From Hymenobacter terrenus (GTDB lineage: Bacteria > Bacteroidota > Bacteroidia > Cytophagales > Hymenobacteraceae), in assembly GCF_000972495.1 (NCBI RefSeq), contig NZ_LATM01000016.1, positions 58,794 to 122,793 on the forward strand: a stretch of DNA of 64,000 nucleotides, given 5' to 3'. Numbering within the stretch: position 1 is the first letter of the stretch; every line of letters begins with the position of its first letter. The notes below the pieces were generated by a model. It had not been told where the DNA came from and did no database searches. It saw only the letters and a program-made list of their open reading frames with translations. Shown here piece by piece: positions 16,145-25,558 of this stretch. A program made the translations under genes and the position numbers.

Positions 16145-18565
16145 TCAGTAAATTTCCGGAAACCGCTCGGGCTCCGCTTCGCTCATCAGCTCATACACGG
16201 TGTCGAAGATGTCCTCCGCGTTGGGCTTGCTGAAATAGTCACCATCTGAGCTATAAGCCGGGCGGTGGGGCTGGGCGGCCAGGCAGCGGGGCTGCGCATC
16301 CAGGAAACGGTAGGCGCCTTGCTCGTCCAGCACGTGTTGCATCATGAAGGCGGTACCGCCGCCGGGCACGTCCTCGTCGGCAAACACTACGCGGTTGGTT
16401 TTTTGCAGACTGTCGGCAATCAGGTGCTCTACGTCGAAGGGCAGCAGGGTTTGCACGTCGATTACCTCCACCGAAATGCCAGCTTCGGCCAATTGCCGGG
16501 CGGCCTCCAGCACAATGCGGCACATCGAGCCGTAGGTTACCACCGTCACGTCGGTGCCGGCTTGCAGCACTTCGGGGCGGCCCAGGGGCAGGGTAAACTC
16601 ACCCACGTTGGTCGGGATAGTTTCCTTTAGGCGGTAGCCGTTCAGGCACTCAATCACGATGGCGGGTTCGTCGCTGCGCAGCAGTGTGTTGTAGAAGCCC
16701 GCCGCCTGCGTCATGTTGCGGGGCACGCACAAATGGATGCCGCGGATGCTGCCCAGAATCATGCTCATGGGCGAGCCGGAGTGCCAGATGCCTTCCAGCC
16801 GGTGCCCACGCGTGCGCACGATGAGCGGAGCTTTCTGGCCGCCTTTGGTGCGGTACTGCAGGTTGGCGAGGTCATCGCTCAGAATCTGAATAGCGTAGAG
16901 CAGGTAATCCAGATACTGTATTTCGGTGATGGGACGCAAGCCGCGCAGCGCAGCGCCGATGCCCTGCCCCACGATGGTGCACTCTCGAATGCCGGTATCG
17001 GTGATGCGCAGCTCCCCAAATTTCTCCTGTAAGCCCGCAAAGGCCTGGTTTACATCCCCAATCTTGCCCACGTCCTCGCCAATAGCGAAGATGCTGGGGT
17101 CGCGCTGGAAGTTGGCGTCGAAGCAGGCTTGCAGCACCTCGCGGGCATCAACCTGCGGCGCGCCCGGCACGAACTTGGCGGGCACTTCTTCGATGTTGCC
17201 AACGGCGTATTCGCTCTGGCTGAACAGGTTGGAATTATAGCGGTCGGCGTTTTCAGCCAGCAACTGCTCCAAATGACGCTGCACGGCGCGGCGGCCGGAG
17301 CTGCGCTTCTCGTTACGCACCTGGCGCAGCACCCGCCGTAGAGTCCGCACGATGTCGGCCCGGATGGGCGTGGGGTTTACTCTAAGCTGCTCAACCAGCT
17401 CATGCAAGCTGTTTTCGGTGCCGGTGTCGGCCACCAGCTTGTCGAGCAGGGCCACGGCTTCGTCGCGCTCGGCTTTGATGGGGTCGAAGAAAGCAGCCCA
17501 GGCGGCGGTACGCGCCATTTTGATGGTAGCCGCCGCGTTTTTTTCGATTTCGTCCAGCTCAATTTCGGTGGCGTGGCCCTCGGCCAGCAGCCACTCGCGC
17601 AGCTTATGCAGGCAGTCGTGGGTCTCCTCCCAGCTCAGCCGGTCCTTGCTCTTGTAGCGCTCGTGTGAGCCGCTGGTGCTGTGGCCCTGGGGCTGCGTGA
17701 GTTCTGTGACGTGGATGAGCACGGGTACGTGCTGCTCGCGGCACACGGTAGCGGCGCGCTGGTAGGTATCCACCAGCCCGGCGTAGTCCCAGCCGCGCAC
17801 CACGTAAATCTCGAAGCCCGGCTGGCCTTCGCCGTCGCGCTGCAGGCCCATCATGATTTCAGAAATGCTCTGCTTGGTGGTCTGGTACTCGGCAGGGACA
17901 GAGATGCCATAATGGTCGTCCCACACGCTGACCAGCATGGGCACTTGCAGCACCCCGGCCGCGTTCAGGGCCTCGAAAAACATGCCCTCCGACGTGCTGG
18001 CATTGCCAATGGTGCCGAAAGCCACCTCGTTGCCGTTAGTGGAAAGGTCCGTGAATTGGTGCAAGTCCGGGTTTTGCCTGAACAGCTTGGAAGCGTAGGC
18101 CATGCCCAGCAGGCGCGGCATTTGCGCGCCGGTGGGCGAGACGTCGGCGGAGGAATTCTTGGTGTGGGCAAGGGCCGTGAGGTTGCCGTCCTCGTCCAGC
18201 ATACGGGTGGCGAAGTGGCCGTTCATGGCGCGGCCGGCGGTGGCGGGCTCGGCTTCCACGTCAGGGTTGGCGTAGAGCTGGGCAAAATACTGCTCCCAGG
18301 TGAGCTGGCCGATGGCCACCATAAACGTTTGGTCGCGGTAGTAGCCGGCACGGAAATCACCGTTCTGGAAGGCGCGGGCCATGGCTAGCTGCGGCACTTC
18401 CTTGCCATCGCCAAAAATGCCAAACTTGGCCTTGCCCATAAATACTTCCTTGCGGCCAGCGAGCGAAGCGTGACGGCTTTCCCAAGCCAAGCGGTAATCA
18501 GTGAGGAAGTCGACCTTGGTGAGAGGCGCGGCTAGCGCAGGCAGGGCGGTTTCGGCAGTAGGCAT
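16145..18565 (-). CDS. fused E1 alpha/beta 2-oxoacid dehydrogenase
   Basis: 806 aa from the ATG at 18565 (a TTG five codons upstream is an alternative). The N-terminal half, residues 30-390, is E1 alpha: the thiamine pyrophosphate region reads GTIGNASTSEGMFFEALNAA and LSVWDDHYGIS, and a DRLSWEETHDC segment follows. The C-terminal half, from about 470, is E1 beta with AIGEDVGKIGDVNQ, ITEIQYLDYLLYA, EVIDVQTLLPFD and VFADEDVPGGG. Such fusions supply the decarboxylating subunit of branched-chain 2-oxoacid (or pyruvate-like) dehydrogenase complexes in Bacteroidota. E2 and E3 genes are not in this window. Confidence 0.9.
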   Translation of the reverse strand: MPTAETALPALAAPLTKVDFLTDYRLAWESRHASLAGRKEVFMGKAKFGIFGDGKEVPQLAMARAFQNGDFRAGYYRDQTFMVAIGQLTWEQYFAQLYANPDVEAEPATAGRAMNGHFATRMLDEDGNLTALAHTKNSSADVSPTGAQMPRLLGMAYASKLFRQNPDLHQFTDLSTNGNEVAFGTIGNASTSEGMFFEALNAAGVLQVPMLVSVWDDHYGISVPAEYQTTKQSISEIMMGLQRDGEGQPGFEIYVVRGWDYAGLVDTYQRAATVCREQHVPVLIHVTELTQPQGHSTSGSHERYKSKDRLSWEETHDCLHKLREWLLAEGHATEIELDEIEKNAAATIKMARTAAWAAFFDPIKAERDEAVALLDKLVADTGTENSLHELVEQLRVNPTPIRADIVRTLRRVLRQVRNEKRSSGRRAVQRHLEQLLAENADRYNSNLFSQSEYAVGNIEEVPAKFVPGAPQVDAREVLQACFDANFQRDPSIFAIGEDVGKIGDVNQAFAGLQEKFGELRITDTGIRECTIVGQGIGAALRGLRPITEIQYLDYLLYAIQILSDDLANLQYRTKGGQKAPLIVRTRGHRLEGIWHSGSPMSMILGSIRGIHLCVPRNMTQAAGFYNTLLRSDEPAIVIECLNGYRLKETIPTNVGEFTLPLGRPEVLQAGTDVTVVTYGSMCRIVLEAARQLAEAGISVEVIDVQTLLPFDVEHLIADSLQKTNRVVFADEDVPGGGTAFMMQHVLDEQGAYRFLDAQPRCLAAQPHRPAYSSDGDYFSKPNAEDIFDTVYELMSEAEPERFPEIY

Positions 18566-18817
18566 AGTGGAAATTGACAAGGAGAAGAGTGGGAATTCAG
18601 AATAGGAAGGACGAGCGGGCCGGAGCCGTGGCGCAAAAATACGGAATTGAGGCCGGGTAGGTGGTACGAGGGGTTTGGCCGTATATTTGGCCCGTAATAG
18701 CTTGGCCGGCCGGACACTGCTGGCTAACCCACTCCATTTGTTGGCTTCTTAATTTAACAAAACCCCGCCGCGGTCCTGCCGCGCAGACGCTTGGTGGGTA
18801 GTTCAGGTTTTAGAATC

Positions 18818-19588
18818 ATGAAAAAACTCTTCACTCTTTGCCTTCTGGCATTCGCTTTCACGGCCCGCGCCCAGGGCGTGATGAAGTTTGAAACCGATAA
18901 CCACGACTTCGGCAACGTGCCCGAGGGCACCATGGCCACCCACGAGTTCCGGTTCAAGAACACCGGCAACCAGCCCGTGGTTATCGCCAACGTGCAGGCC
19001 AGCTGCGGCTGCACCACCCCAGACTGGACCAAAACGCCGGTGCTGCCTGGCAAGTCCGGCATCATCAAGGCCATGTATAGCAGCGCGGGCCGCCCCGGCG
19101 TGTTCAACAAAACCGTGACTGTGACCAGCAACGCCAGCGAGCCCAGCAAAGTACTCAGTATCAAAGGCACGGTGCTCACCAAAGAAGAAATTAAGCCCAC
19201 ACTCACGCCGGCGCAGCTTGCCAAATCGCCGCACCTGGTGCTCGACAAAACCAGCCACGATTTCGGCAAGATGGAAGCGGGTCAGCAGCCCGCTGCCCGC
19301 TTCGTGGTGAAGAATACCGGCAAGACGGACCTGGTGCTCGGCACCCTCAGTGCCAGCTGCTACTGCGTGGGCTACAAAACGCCCCCCGCCCCCATCGCGC
19401 CCGGCCAAAGCGCCGTTATCGAGTTGCTCTACAGCCAGCGCCAGCTCGGCCAGGTGAGCGACGCCGTCACCATCACTTCCAACGACCTGAGCGGCGACGC
19501 CAAGGTCACGCTCAAGGCCAACATTGTGCGCGACCTCATCGGCAACAGCATGGTAAAGGAAAGCGGCACGGCGGTTCCGTTTAAGTAA
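18818..19588 (+). CDS. secreted protein with two DUF1573 domains
   Basis: 256 aa from the ATG at 18818 (MKKLFTLCLLAFAFTARAQ is the signal peptide). Two DUF1573 repeats follow: residues 22-115 with VQASCGCTTPDW and VLPGKSGIIKAMY, and 140-235 with LSASCYCVGYKTPPAPIAPGQS. These are immunoglobulin-like (ASPM/SPD-2/Hydin-type) beta-sandwich domains common in exported Bacteroidota proteins; no catalytic function is known. A TATATTTG at 18682-18689 matches the -7 consensus but is over 120 bp upstream. Confidence 0.9.
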   Translation: MKKLFTLCLLAFAFTARAQGVMKFETDNHDFGNVPEGTMATHEFRFKNTGNQPVVIANVQASCGCTTPDWTKTPVLPGKSGIIKAMYSSAGRPGVFNKTVTVTSNASEPSKVLSIKGTVLTKEEIKPTLTPAQLAKSPHLVLDKTSHDFGKMEAGQQPAARFVVKNTGKTDLVLGTLSASCYCVGYKTPPAPIAPGQSAVIELLYSQRQLGQVSDAVTITSNDLSGDAKVTLKANIVRDLIGNSMVKESGTAVPFK

Positions 19589-19671
19589 GTCTGACCCGGA
19601 GGAAGGCGCAGCCAACGACGGACTAGCTCCTTTTTGATCAAATTCCCGGAACGGTTTCCGTAGTTATTTTT

Positions 19672-19700
19672 AAAGGCCCTGCTGGTTTAGCAGGGCCTTT
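19672..19700 (+). terminator. rho-independent terminator
   Basis: A perfect 12-bp stem (aaaggccctgct / agcagggccttt) around ggttt, followed by T-rich sequence. Confidence 0.9.
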
Positions 19701-19747
19701 TTCTTTGGCCAAATGTTAGTACGTCTTTCAAATGACTTATTTAACGC

Positions 19748-20266
19748 ATGGAAAACTCAGCATCAACTACCGCTTCGGAAGCGGGCGCGGCTTACCAAGT
19801 GCCAGCCCAGACGCGCATTGGCCACGTTCACTTGCAGGTGACGGACCTGGATAAAGCACTGGCATTTTATCAGGGCATCCTGGGTTTCCAGGTCGTGCAG
19901 CGGTTTGGCAACCAAGTGGCATTTATTTCGGCCGGGGGCTACCACCACCATATCGGGCTGAATACCTGGAACAGCCTGGGCGGACCGCCAGCCCGCAAGC
20001 ACGGCGCGGGCCTGTACCACACGGCCATCCTGTACGCCACGCAGGCCGAACTGGCCGGGGCGCTACGGCAACTAGTGGCGGCCAATTACCCCATCACCGG
20101 TTCGGCCGACCACGGCGTGTCGGAAGCCATTTACCTGGATGACCCCGATGGGAACGGCGTGGAGCTGTACTGGGACCGGCCGCGCGAGCAATGGCCCCAG
20201 GCGCCCGATGGTAGTGTGCAGATGTACACCCGCGCCCTAAACCTGGCCGAGCTACTAGCGCAGTAG
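19748..20266 (+). CDS. VOC-superfamily dioxygenase/glyoxalase-like protein
   Basis: 172 aa, cytosolic. The vicinal oxygen chelate fold is shown by RIGHVHLQVTDLDKALAFYQGILGFQVV (metal His near 25), GLYHTAILY (second His) and YLDDPDGNGVELYWDRPREQWP (metal Glu), ending with DGSVQMYTRALNLAELL. This ending is typical of the CatE-like ring-cleaving dioxygenase N-domain proteins, but one module of 172 aa could equally be a lyase. The substrate is unknown. It stands alone, followed by a repeat cluster. Confidence 0.85.
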   Translation: MENSASTTASEAGAAYQVPAQTRIGHVHLQVTDLDKALAFYQGILGFQVVQRFGNQVAFISAGGYHHHIGLNTWNSLGGPPARKHGAGLYHTAILYATQAELAGALRQLVAANYPITGSADHGVSEAIYLDDPDGNGVELYWDRPREQWPQAPDGSVQMYTRALNLAELLAQ

Positions 20267-20423
20267 GGCGCAGCCTTTGCTGAGCCGCGGCCGTACCGTT
20301 GGCAATTTGGTTGCGTTGCCTGGGGGGGTTGTTCGGGAGTGAGACGCAGCAAAGGCTGCGTGCTACTTGGCGGAAAAGAAGCTTTACGCGCAAGCCGAGA
20401 CGCAGCAAAGGCTGCGCGCTACT
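20263..20423. repeat. three copies of a cgcagcaaaggctgcg palindrome
   Basis: Two direct copies (20341-20367 and 20397-20423) share gagacgcagcaaaggctgcg, then t or c, then gctact; a third copy is inverted at 20263-20284. The core cgcagc-aaag-gctgcg is itself a hairpin. A related copy is at 32311-32340. Confidence 0.75.
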
Positions 20424-20427
20424 CCCC

Positions 20428-20435
20428 TATCTTTG
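20428..20435 (+). promoter_or_regulatory. -7 box of the alanine dehydrogenase gene (TATCTTTG)
   Basis: An exact TAnnTTTG match, 52 bp before the ATG at 20487 and 4 bp after the last palindrome copy. No TTTG is at the -33 position, which is occupied by the repeat. Confidence 0.55.
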
Positions 20436-20486
20436 TGGCTCGAATTTTTACGTCCCCGCACCACCATCATTCCCACCTCTCCGCTC

Positions 20487-21614
20487 ATGATAATCGGCGT
20501 TCCTAAGGAAATTAAAAACAACGAAAACCGCGTGGGCCTCACGCCTGCCGGCGTTGCCGAATTGCGCAAGCACGGCCACACGCTACTGGTACAAAGCACC
20601 GCTGGCGAAGGCAGCGGCTTCGCCGATGAAGAATATCAAACGGCTGGCGCCACGCTGCTCCCCACCATCGCCGAAGTGTATGAGCAGGCCGAGATGATTA
20701 TCAAAGTAAAAGAGCCGATTGCGGAAGAGTATCCGCTCATCAAAGAGAATCAGCTGTTGTTCACTTACTTCCACTTTGCCAGCGGCGAGGAATTGACCCA
20801 CGCCATGATAGAGCGCAAGGCCATTTGCCTGGCCTACGAGACGGTGGAGCTGAGCAACCGCGCCCTACCCTTGCTCATCCCGATGAGCGAAGTGGCCGGC
20901 CGTATGGCCCCGCAGGAAGGCGCCAAATACCTGGAGAAACCCCTCAAAGGCCGCGGCATTCTGCTAGGCGGCGTGCCCGGCGTGAAGCCCGCGCACGTCC
21001 TCATTCTCGGGGCGGGCATCGTGGGCACGCAGGCCGCTAAAGTAGCCGCCGGCCTCGGCGCACAGGTAACGGTGATGGACATTAGCCTGAACCGTCTGCG
21101 CGAGCTCGACGACTTCATGCCCAAGAACGTGGTGACGCAGTATTCGAACGAGTATAACATCCGCGAAGCCATCAAGACCGCCGACCTGATTGTGGGCGCC
21201 GTGCTGATTCCCGGAGCCAAGGCGCCGCACCTCATCACGCGCGACATGCTGAAGACCATGCGGCCCGGCACGGTCGTAGTGGATGTGGCGGTGGACCAGG
21301 GCGGCTGCATCGAAACCTGCCACCCCACCACCCACGAAAACCCAACCTTCATCATCGACGATGTAGTGCATTACTGCGTGGCCAACATGCCTGGCGCCGT
21401 GCCCTACACCAGCACCCTGGCGCTCACCAACGCTACCCTGCCCTACGCCGTGAAATTGGCTAACCAGGGCTGGCAGGAAGCCTGCCGCCGCGACGAGGCC
21501 CTGCGCCTCGGCCTGAACGTGGTGCACGGCGAGGTGGTTTACAAAGGCGTAGCCGATGCCTGGGGCCTGCCCCTAGTTTCTGTGGATTCGGTATTGGAAG
21601 CAGCCGCTGTTTGA
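20487..21614 (+). CDS. ald: alanine dehydrogenase
   Basis: 375 aa from the ATG at 20487 (MIIGVPKEIKNNENRVGLTP, the invariant family start; earlier in-frame codons are repeat sequence). The substrate Lys is in MIIKVKEP (about 73) and the catalytic His in FTYFHFAS (about 95). The Rossmann motif GAGIVGTQAAKVAAGLGAQV is near 175-194, and DVAVDQGGCIET near 270 closes the active site. It interconverts L-alanine and pyruvate with NAD, linking nitrogen and central carbon metabolism; it works as a homohexamer in the cytosol. A single-gene transcript with its own terminator. Confidence 0.95.
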   Translation: MIIGVPKEIKNNENRVGLTPAGVAELRKHGHTLLVQSTAGEGSGFADEEYQTAGATLLPTIAEVYEQAEMIIKVKEPIAEEYPLIKENQLLFTYFHFASGEELTHAMIERKAICLAYETVELSNRALPLLIPMSEVAGRMAPQEGAKYLEKPLKGRGILLGGVPGVKPAHVLILGAGIVGTQAAKVAAGLGAQVTVMDISLNRLRELDDFMPKNVVTQYSNEYNIREAIKTADLIVGAVLIPGAKAPHLITRDMLKTMRPGTVVVDVAVDQGGCIETCHPTTHENPTFIIDDVVHYCVANMPGAVPYTSTLALTNATLPYAVKLANQGWQEACRRDEALRLGLNVVHGEVVYKGVADAWGLPLVSVDSVLEAAAV

Positions 21615-21635
21615 GTTAACAGGTAAGAGATACGA

Positions 21636-21675
21636 GGTAAAGCCTTCCTGACCCCTGCGTCGGGAAGGCTTTACC
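21636..21675 (+). terminator. terminator of ald
   Basis: A perfect 13-bp stem (ggtaaagccttcc / ggaaggctttacc) with a 14-base loop, followed by a pyrimidine-rich run. Confidence 0.8.
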
Positions 21676-21746
21676 ATGTTGTTGCTTCTTCTCTAATTTC
21701 AGAGGTTTTAATAAACTTAACCAGAAGTAACCGCATCAACAAGCCG

Positions 21747-21844
21747 GTTATGCTGAGCGGAGCGAGGTGTCTCGCGTGCTACCACTAATTCAATCGATTG
21801 GTCTACTTCCCCGAGCGAGATGCTTCGGCTCCGCTCCGCATGAC
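21747..21844. repeat. about 98-bp palindromic element (gttatgctgagc...gcatgac)
   Basis: The ends are inverted (tatgctgagcggagcgag / cttcggctccgctccgcatg) and the centre reads taccactaattcaatcgatt then ggtctacttcc. The centre is shared with the reverse complement of the element at 45545-45664, so this is a true repeat family with a conserved core, not just a hairpin. Confidence 0.75.
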
Positions 21845-21910
21845 GGTGACGGACTGGTATGCTCAAACTAGTAGCCGACCACTTACCTTTCACTTTTAAC
21901 ACTTCACTCC

Positions 21911-23818
21911 TTGGTTCCTTCGCCTGCCATCCGCCTGCTGTTGCGCCGTTTTGCTCTGCTGATGGGCGTGTACACGCTGCTTCGGCTGGGTTTCTACTTG
22001 TTAAACTTAAACACGTTTCGGGGCATCGACACGGGCGCGGTGCTACTGGCTTTCGTGCACGGGCTGCGGTTTGATGTTGCGGGGCTGCTGTGGCTGAATT
22101 TATTACTGGTACTACTCTCACTGCTCGTGCCAGTATCGGCACGCCGAGGGCAGCAGTGGCTGCGCGGGCTGTTTGTGCTGGTCAACATTCCGGGGTTTTT
22201 GCTCAACGTCATCGACTGGGAGTATTTCAAATTCATCGGCCGACGACTCAGCAACGAGTGGAGCACCATCGGCGAAGACTTACAGCGCCAGGCCGGCCAA
22301 ATTGGGGCGCACTACTGGTACCTGGCGGTGCCACTGGCGGCACTGGTGTACCTGTTGTGGCGATTATGCCCCATGCCTCGGCCCACAGAGGCTGCCGCAC
22401 CAGCGAGCCGGCACCAATGGGGGCAGCGTCTGGTGGAATTTGGCCTAGTGGTTGGGTTGGTAGTACTGGGCCTACGTGGTGGCTTGCAATACAAACCGCT
22501 ACGCACCGGCGCGGCATTCGACCAGCAGCCCGCCGTGCTGGGCCACCTGACGCTGAACAGCACGTTCACCGTCCTAAAATCATTCGACCAAGTCCCGGTG
22601 GAGCGCAAAAATTACTTTGCCACCGAAGCCGGACTACGCCCCTTCCTGGGCGCGGCGCCGCTCCCGGTTCGTGCCCACAGCGCCATGCCCGATAACGTGG
22701 TGGTGCTATTGCTCGAAAGCTTTGCCTCAGAATACACGGGCGTCGAAAATGGTGGCAAAGGTGGCTACACCCCGTTTTTTGACTCGCTGACGGCCGCACC
22801 GGGCGCGCTGCTCATGTGGGAGAATTATGCCAACGGCCGCCGCTCCATCGAGGCGCTGCCGGCCGTGCTCTCGGGCCTGCCCTCGCTGATGGACGAGCCG
22901 TTTATCACCTCGAGCTTCCAAACGGCCGAGATGCACGGCCTGGGCGAAATTCTGGGCCGCCACGGCTACGCCACCGCCATGTACCACGGCGGCACCAATG
23001 GCACCATGGGATTCGACATGTTTGCCGGCATCGCCGGAATACAGCACTACTACGGCCTGAACGAGTACCCCGGCGGGGCCACCAGCCCCGATTACGACGG
23101 CCACTGGGGCATTTTCGACGAGCCGTATCTGCAGTACTTCAACCGCCAGCTCAGCACAACCAAGCAGCCATTTTTTGCCACGCTGTTCACGCTTAGTGCC
23201 CACGAGCCGTTCACGGTGCCGGCGCCGTACCGGGGCAAATTTCCGGTCGGCACGCAGCCCATTCACCCTACCATTGCTTACGCCGACATGGCGTTGCGGC
23301 GCTTTTTTCGGGCGGCCAGCCAGCAGCCGTGGTATGCCCATACCCTGTTTGTGCTCACGGCCGACCACACCTCACAGTCGGACCAGCCGGGCTACCAAAA
23401 CCCACTCGGCTACCACAAAACGCCGCTGCTTCTTTTCCGCCCCGGCCAAAACCTGCCGGCCGCCAATCCGCACCGCATCACCCAGCAGGCCGATGTGCCG
23501 GCTTCGGTGCTCGATATTCTGGGGCTGCAACCGGAGCAAAAGTTCCTGCTCCCGTTCGGCTCCTCGGTATTTGATACGGCCAGCCCCGGCCGCGCTATTT
23601 TCCACGACGGCGACTCGTACTATCTGGTGCATTCGGATTTCGTGACCGAGCTAAAGAACGATAACTCCGTCCTACTGTACCCCTATCAAACCCATTTTAT
23701 TCCGACCCAACCGGTTGCGAATCCCGACCCGAAACTGGTGCAGAAATACGGTAATGAGCTGCGCGCCTGCGTGCAGTTTTATGTGAATGGACTGGTGGAT
23801 AATCGGCTGTACAAATAG
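21911..23818 (+). CDS. LTA-synthase-like sulfatase-fold membrane enzyme
   Basis: 635 aa. The start is probably the TTG at 21911 (VPSPAIRLLL); the first ATG in frame is at 21962 and would cut the first membrane segment. Residues 1-180 hold about five transmembrane helices, and the rest is an extracytoplasmic alkaline-phosphatase/sulfatase-fold domain: NVVVLLLESFASEYTG (metal Glu), YANGRRSIEALPAVLSGLPSL (nucleophile region, Ser where LtaS has Thr), MYHGGTNGTMGFD, GHWGIFDEPYL and LFVLTADHTSQ (metal Asp-His). Gram-negative relatives transfer phosphoglycerol or phosphoethanolamine to glycans or lipids. The substrate here is unknown. Confidence 0.85.
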   Translation: MVPSPAIRLLLRRFALLMGVYTLLRLGFYLLNLNTFRGIDTGAVLLAFVHGLRFDVAGLLWLNLLLVLLSLLVPVSARRGQQWLRGLFVLVNIPGFLLNVIDWEYFKFIGRRLSNEWSTIGEDLQRQAGQIGAHYWYLAVPLAALVYLLWRLCPMPRPTEAAAPASRHQWGQRLVEFGLVVGLVVLGLRGGLQYKPLRTGAAFDQQPAVLGHLTLNSTFTVLKSFDQVPVERKNYFATEAGLRPFLGAAPLPVRAHSAMPDNVVVLLLESFASEYTGVENGGKGGYTPFFDSLTAAPGALLMWENYANGRRSIEALPAVLSGLPSLMDEPFITSSFQTAEMHGLGEILGRHGYATAMYHGGTNGTMGFDMFAGIAGIQHYYGLNEYPGGATSPDYDGHWGIFDEPYLQYFNRQLSTTKQPFFATLFTLSAHEPFTVPAPYRGKFPVGTQPIHPTIAYADMALRRFFRAASQQPWYAHTLFVLTADHTSQSDQPGYQNPLGYHKTPLLLFRPGQNLPAANPHRITQQADVPASVLDILGLQPEQKFLLPFGSSVFDTASPGRAIFHDGDSYYLVHSDFVTELKNDNSVLLYPYQTHFIPTQPVANPDPKLVQKYGNELRACVQFYVNGLVDNRLYK

Positions 23819-23995
23819 TGGCAGCTACTTCCACTCTCTGTTCAAGCTGCAAACGCTGCAGTTAGAGCCGTTCTATATTTCGTGTGCTATTGTATATATT
23901 CGTTCGGCTTCCCTCTCCTTAGAAGAGGGGCCCAGGGTGAGGTTCCTCAGCCGCGCCAAGTACTCCAATCCCAAGAACCACAATCAGAACTTCAA

Positions 23996-24457
23996 TCACA
24001 GTCCAATTGCCGCAGCAAACGTCGGAATTTCCTCCAGCCGCTCATTGGTTCGCTTCTCAAAATCAACCCGCCAGCAGTAGTGCACCAGCCCATTGGTGAG
24101 CAGCAGCAGCGGTGCGCCAATGGTTTGATTGTAGGTAGTAGCCTGCCGGGCAACGGCCGCCGTGATGGGCACCAAGGGCGCTTTGCACTCCACCAACAGC
24201 AGAGGTTTGCCGTCGGGGTCGAGGGCCAGCAGATCGGTGCGCTTGTGGCGCTGGTTGTAGCGCAGGCCACGCTCCAGGGCCAGCAGACCGCGCGGGTAGC
24301 CGAGGTGGTCAATCAGGTAGTGTACCACGTGCTGCCGTACCCATTCTTCGGGAGTGAGAACGACGTGTTTACGGCGCAGTCCGTCCCAGATGAGGGGTTG
24401 GTTCGTGGGCGATTGTGTAAGTTTGGCCTCGAAAGGCGGCAGGTCCAGCACTTGCAT
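23996..24457 (-). CDS. stand-alone HsdR-N-like PD-(D/E)xK nuclease-fold protein
   Basis: 153 aa from the ATG at 24457 (MQVLDLPPFEAKLTQ). The core is RTDLLALDPDGKPLLLVECKAP, i.e. D-x(12)-ExK, followed by QATTYNQTIGAPLLLLTNG and a Tyr/Trp-rich end. This is the type I restriction enzyme HsdR N-terminal domain family (HSDR_N_2), which exists widely as single small genes in Bacteroidota without any restriction partners. Nuclease activity is possible but unproven. It is divergent from the AMP nucleosidase gene; the 170 bp between them hold short repeats of a tgcttggtg motif. Confidence 0.85.
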   Translation of the reverse strand: MQVLDLPPFEAKLTQSPTNQPLIWDGLRRKHVVLTPEEWVRQHVVHYLIDHLGYPRGLLALERGLRYNQRHKRTDLLALDPDGKPLLLVECKAPLVPITAAVARQATTYNQTIGAPLLLLTNGLVHYCWRVDFEKRTNERLEEIPTFAAAIGL

Positions 24458-24630
24458 CACCTCCAAAAGTAGTGCTTGGTGCTTTGTGCCTGGTGCTTGG
24501 TGTACTTCGCCTGGTGCCAAACGATGACAAAGCCGGGGAGTCGCAGCCGCCAGATGATGGCAGCCGCAGGCCCTTTGCTAACTCACAGCCAAGTACTGAG
24601 GCATCATCAACCAAGCACCTTTTATATTTC

Positions 24631-25401
24631 ATGAAGACCAAAGAAGAAATTGTTAATAACTGGCTGCCCCGTTATACCGGCGTGCCGCTGAGTGAGTTTG
24701 GGCAATACATCCTGCTCACCAATTTCAGCAACTACGTGCACATGTTTGCCGAGCAGTTTGGGGCCGAAGTGCGCGGCCTCGACAAGCCCATGCAAACGGC
24801 TACCGCCAACGGCATCACCATCATCAACTTCGGGATGGGCTCGCCCATGGCGGCTACCGTCATGGACTTGCTCTCGGCCATTAAGCCCAAGGCGGCGCTG
24901 TTTTTGGGCAAGTGCGGCGGCCTGAAAAAGACCAAGCTGGGTGATTTGGTACTGCCCATCGCAGCCATTCGCGGCGATGGTACTTCGGATGACTACCTGC
25001 CCAAGGAAATCCCGGCCCTCCCCTCCTTCCGCCTGCAGCGCGCGGTATCGTCGATGATTAAGAAGCACGAGCTGGACTACTACACCGGCACCGTGTACAC
25101 CACCAACCGCCGCGTGTGGGAACACGACATGGAGTTTAAGGACTACCTGCGCCGGGTGCGCGCTCTGGCCGTAGACATGGAAACGGCCACCATTTTCGTA
25201 GTCGGCTTCATGAACGACATCCCCCACGGCGCCCTGCTGCTAGTGAGCGACAACCCGATGACGCCCGAAGGCGTGAAAACCTCTGAATCGGACTCGAAAG
25301 TGACGACCAACTTCGTGAAGCAGCACTTGCAAATCGGCATTGAGTCGCTGCAGGAACTGCAAAACTCGGGCGAGTCGGTGAAGCACATGCGCTTCGAGTA
25401 A
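24631..25401 (+). CDS. amn: AMP nucleosidase
   Basis: 256 aa from the ATG at 24631. The phosphorylase-fold signatures are NFGMGSPMAATVMDLL, LFLGKCGGLKKTKLGDLVLPIAAIRGDGTSDDYLP, and ALAVDMETATIFVVGF with GALLLVSDNPMTPEG. The enzyme splits AMP to adenine and ribose 5-phosphate. The length is that of the short Bacteroidota form, which lacks the N-terminal regulatory domain of the roughly 480-aa enterobacterial enzyme. Cytosolic. A palindromic element follows 16 bp after the stop. Confidence 0.9.
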   Translation: MKTKEEIVNNWLPRYTGVPLSEFGQYILLTNFSNYVHMFAEQFGAEVRGLDKPMQTATANGITIINFGMGSPMAATVMDLLSAIKPKAALFLGKCGGLKKTKLGDLVLPIAAIRGDGTSDDYLPKEIPALPSFRLQRAVSSMIKKHELDYYTGTVYTTNRRVWEHDMEFKDYLRRVRALAVDMETATIFVVGFMNDIPHGALLLVSDNPMTPEGVKTSESDSKVTTNFVKQHLQIGIESLQELQNSGESVKHMRFE

Positions 25402-25417
25402 GCCCGCTCTTTTTCAG

Positions 25418-25521
25418 AACGTCATGCTGAGCGGAGCCGAAGCATCTCGCGTGCAATAGTAAACCAATCGGTTGATCTACTATATCATGCGAGATGCTTC
25501 GGCTCCGCTCAGCATGACGTT
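25418..25521. repeat. about 104-bp palindromic element (aacgtcatgctgagc...gcatgacgtt)
   Basis: The arms are perfect over more than 30 bases, beginning aacgtcatgctgagcggagc and ending agcatgacgtt. The centre (aataataa-like, with ccaatcggttgatctacta) resembles the centre of the element at 21747. It lies between amn and the amidohydrolase gene and could serve as a terminator for amn. Confidence 0.8.
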
Positions 25522-25558
25522 CTTTTGTTTTGCTCATTTCAATTCCTACCTCTTCCGT

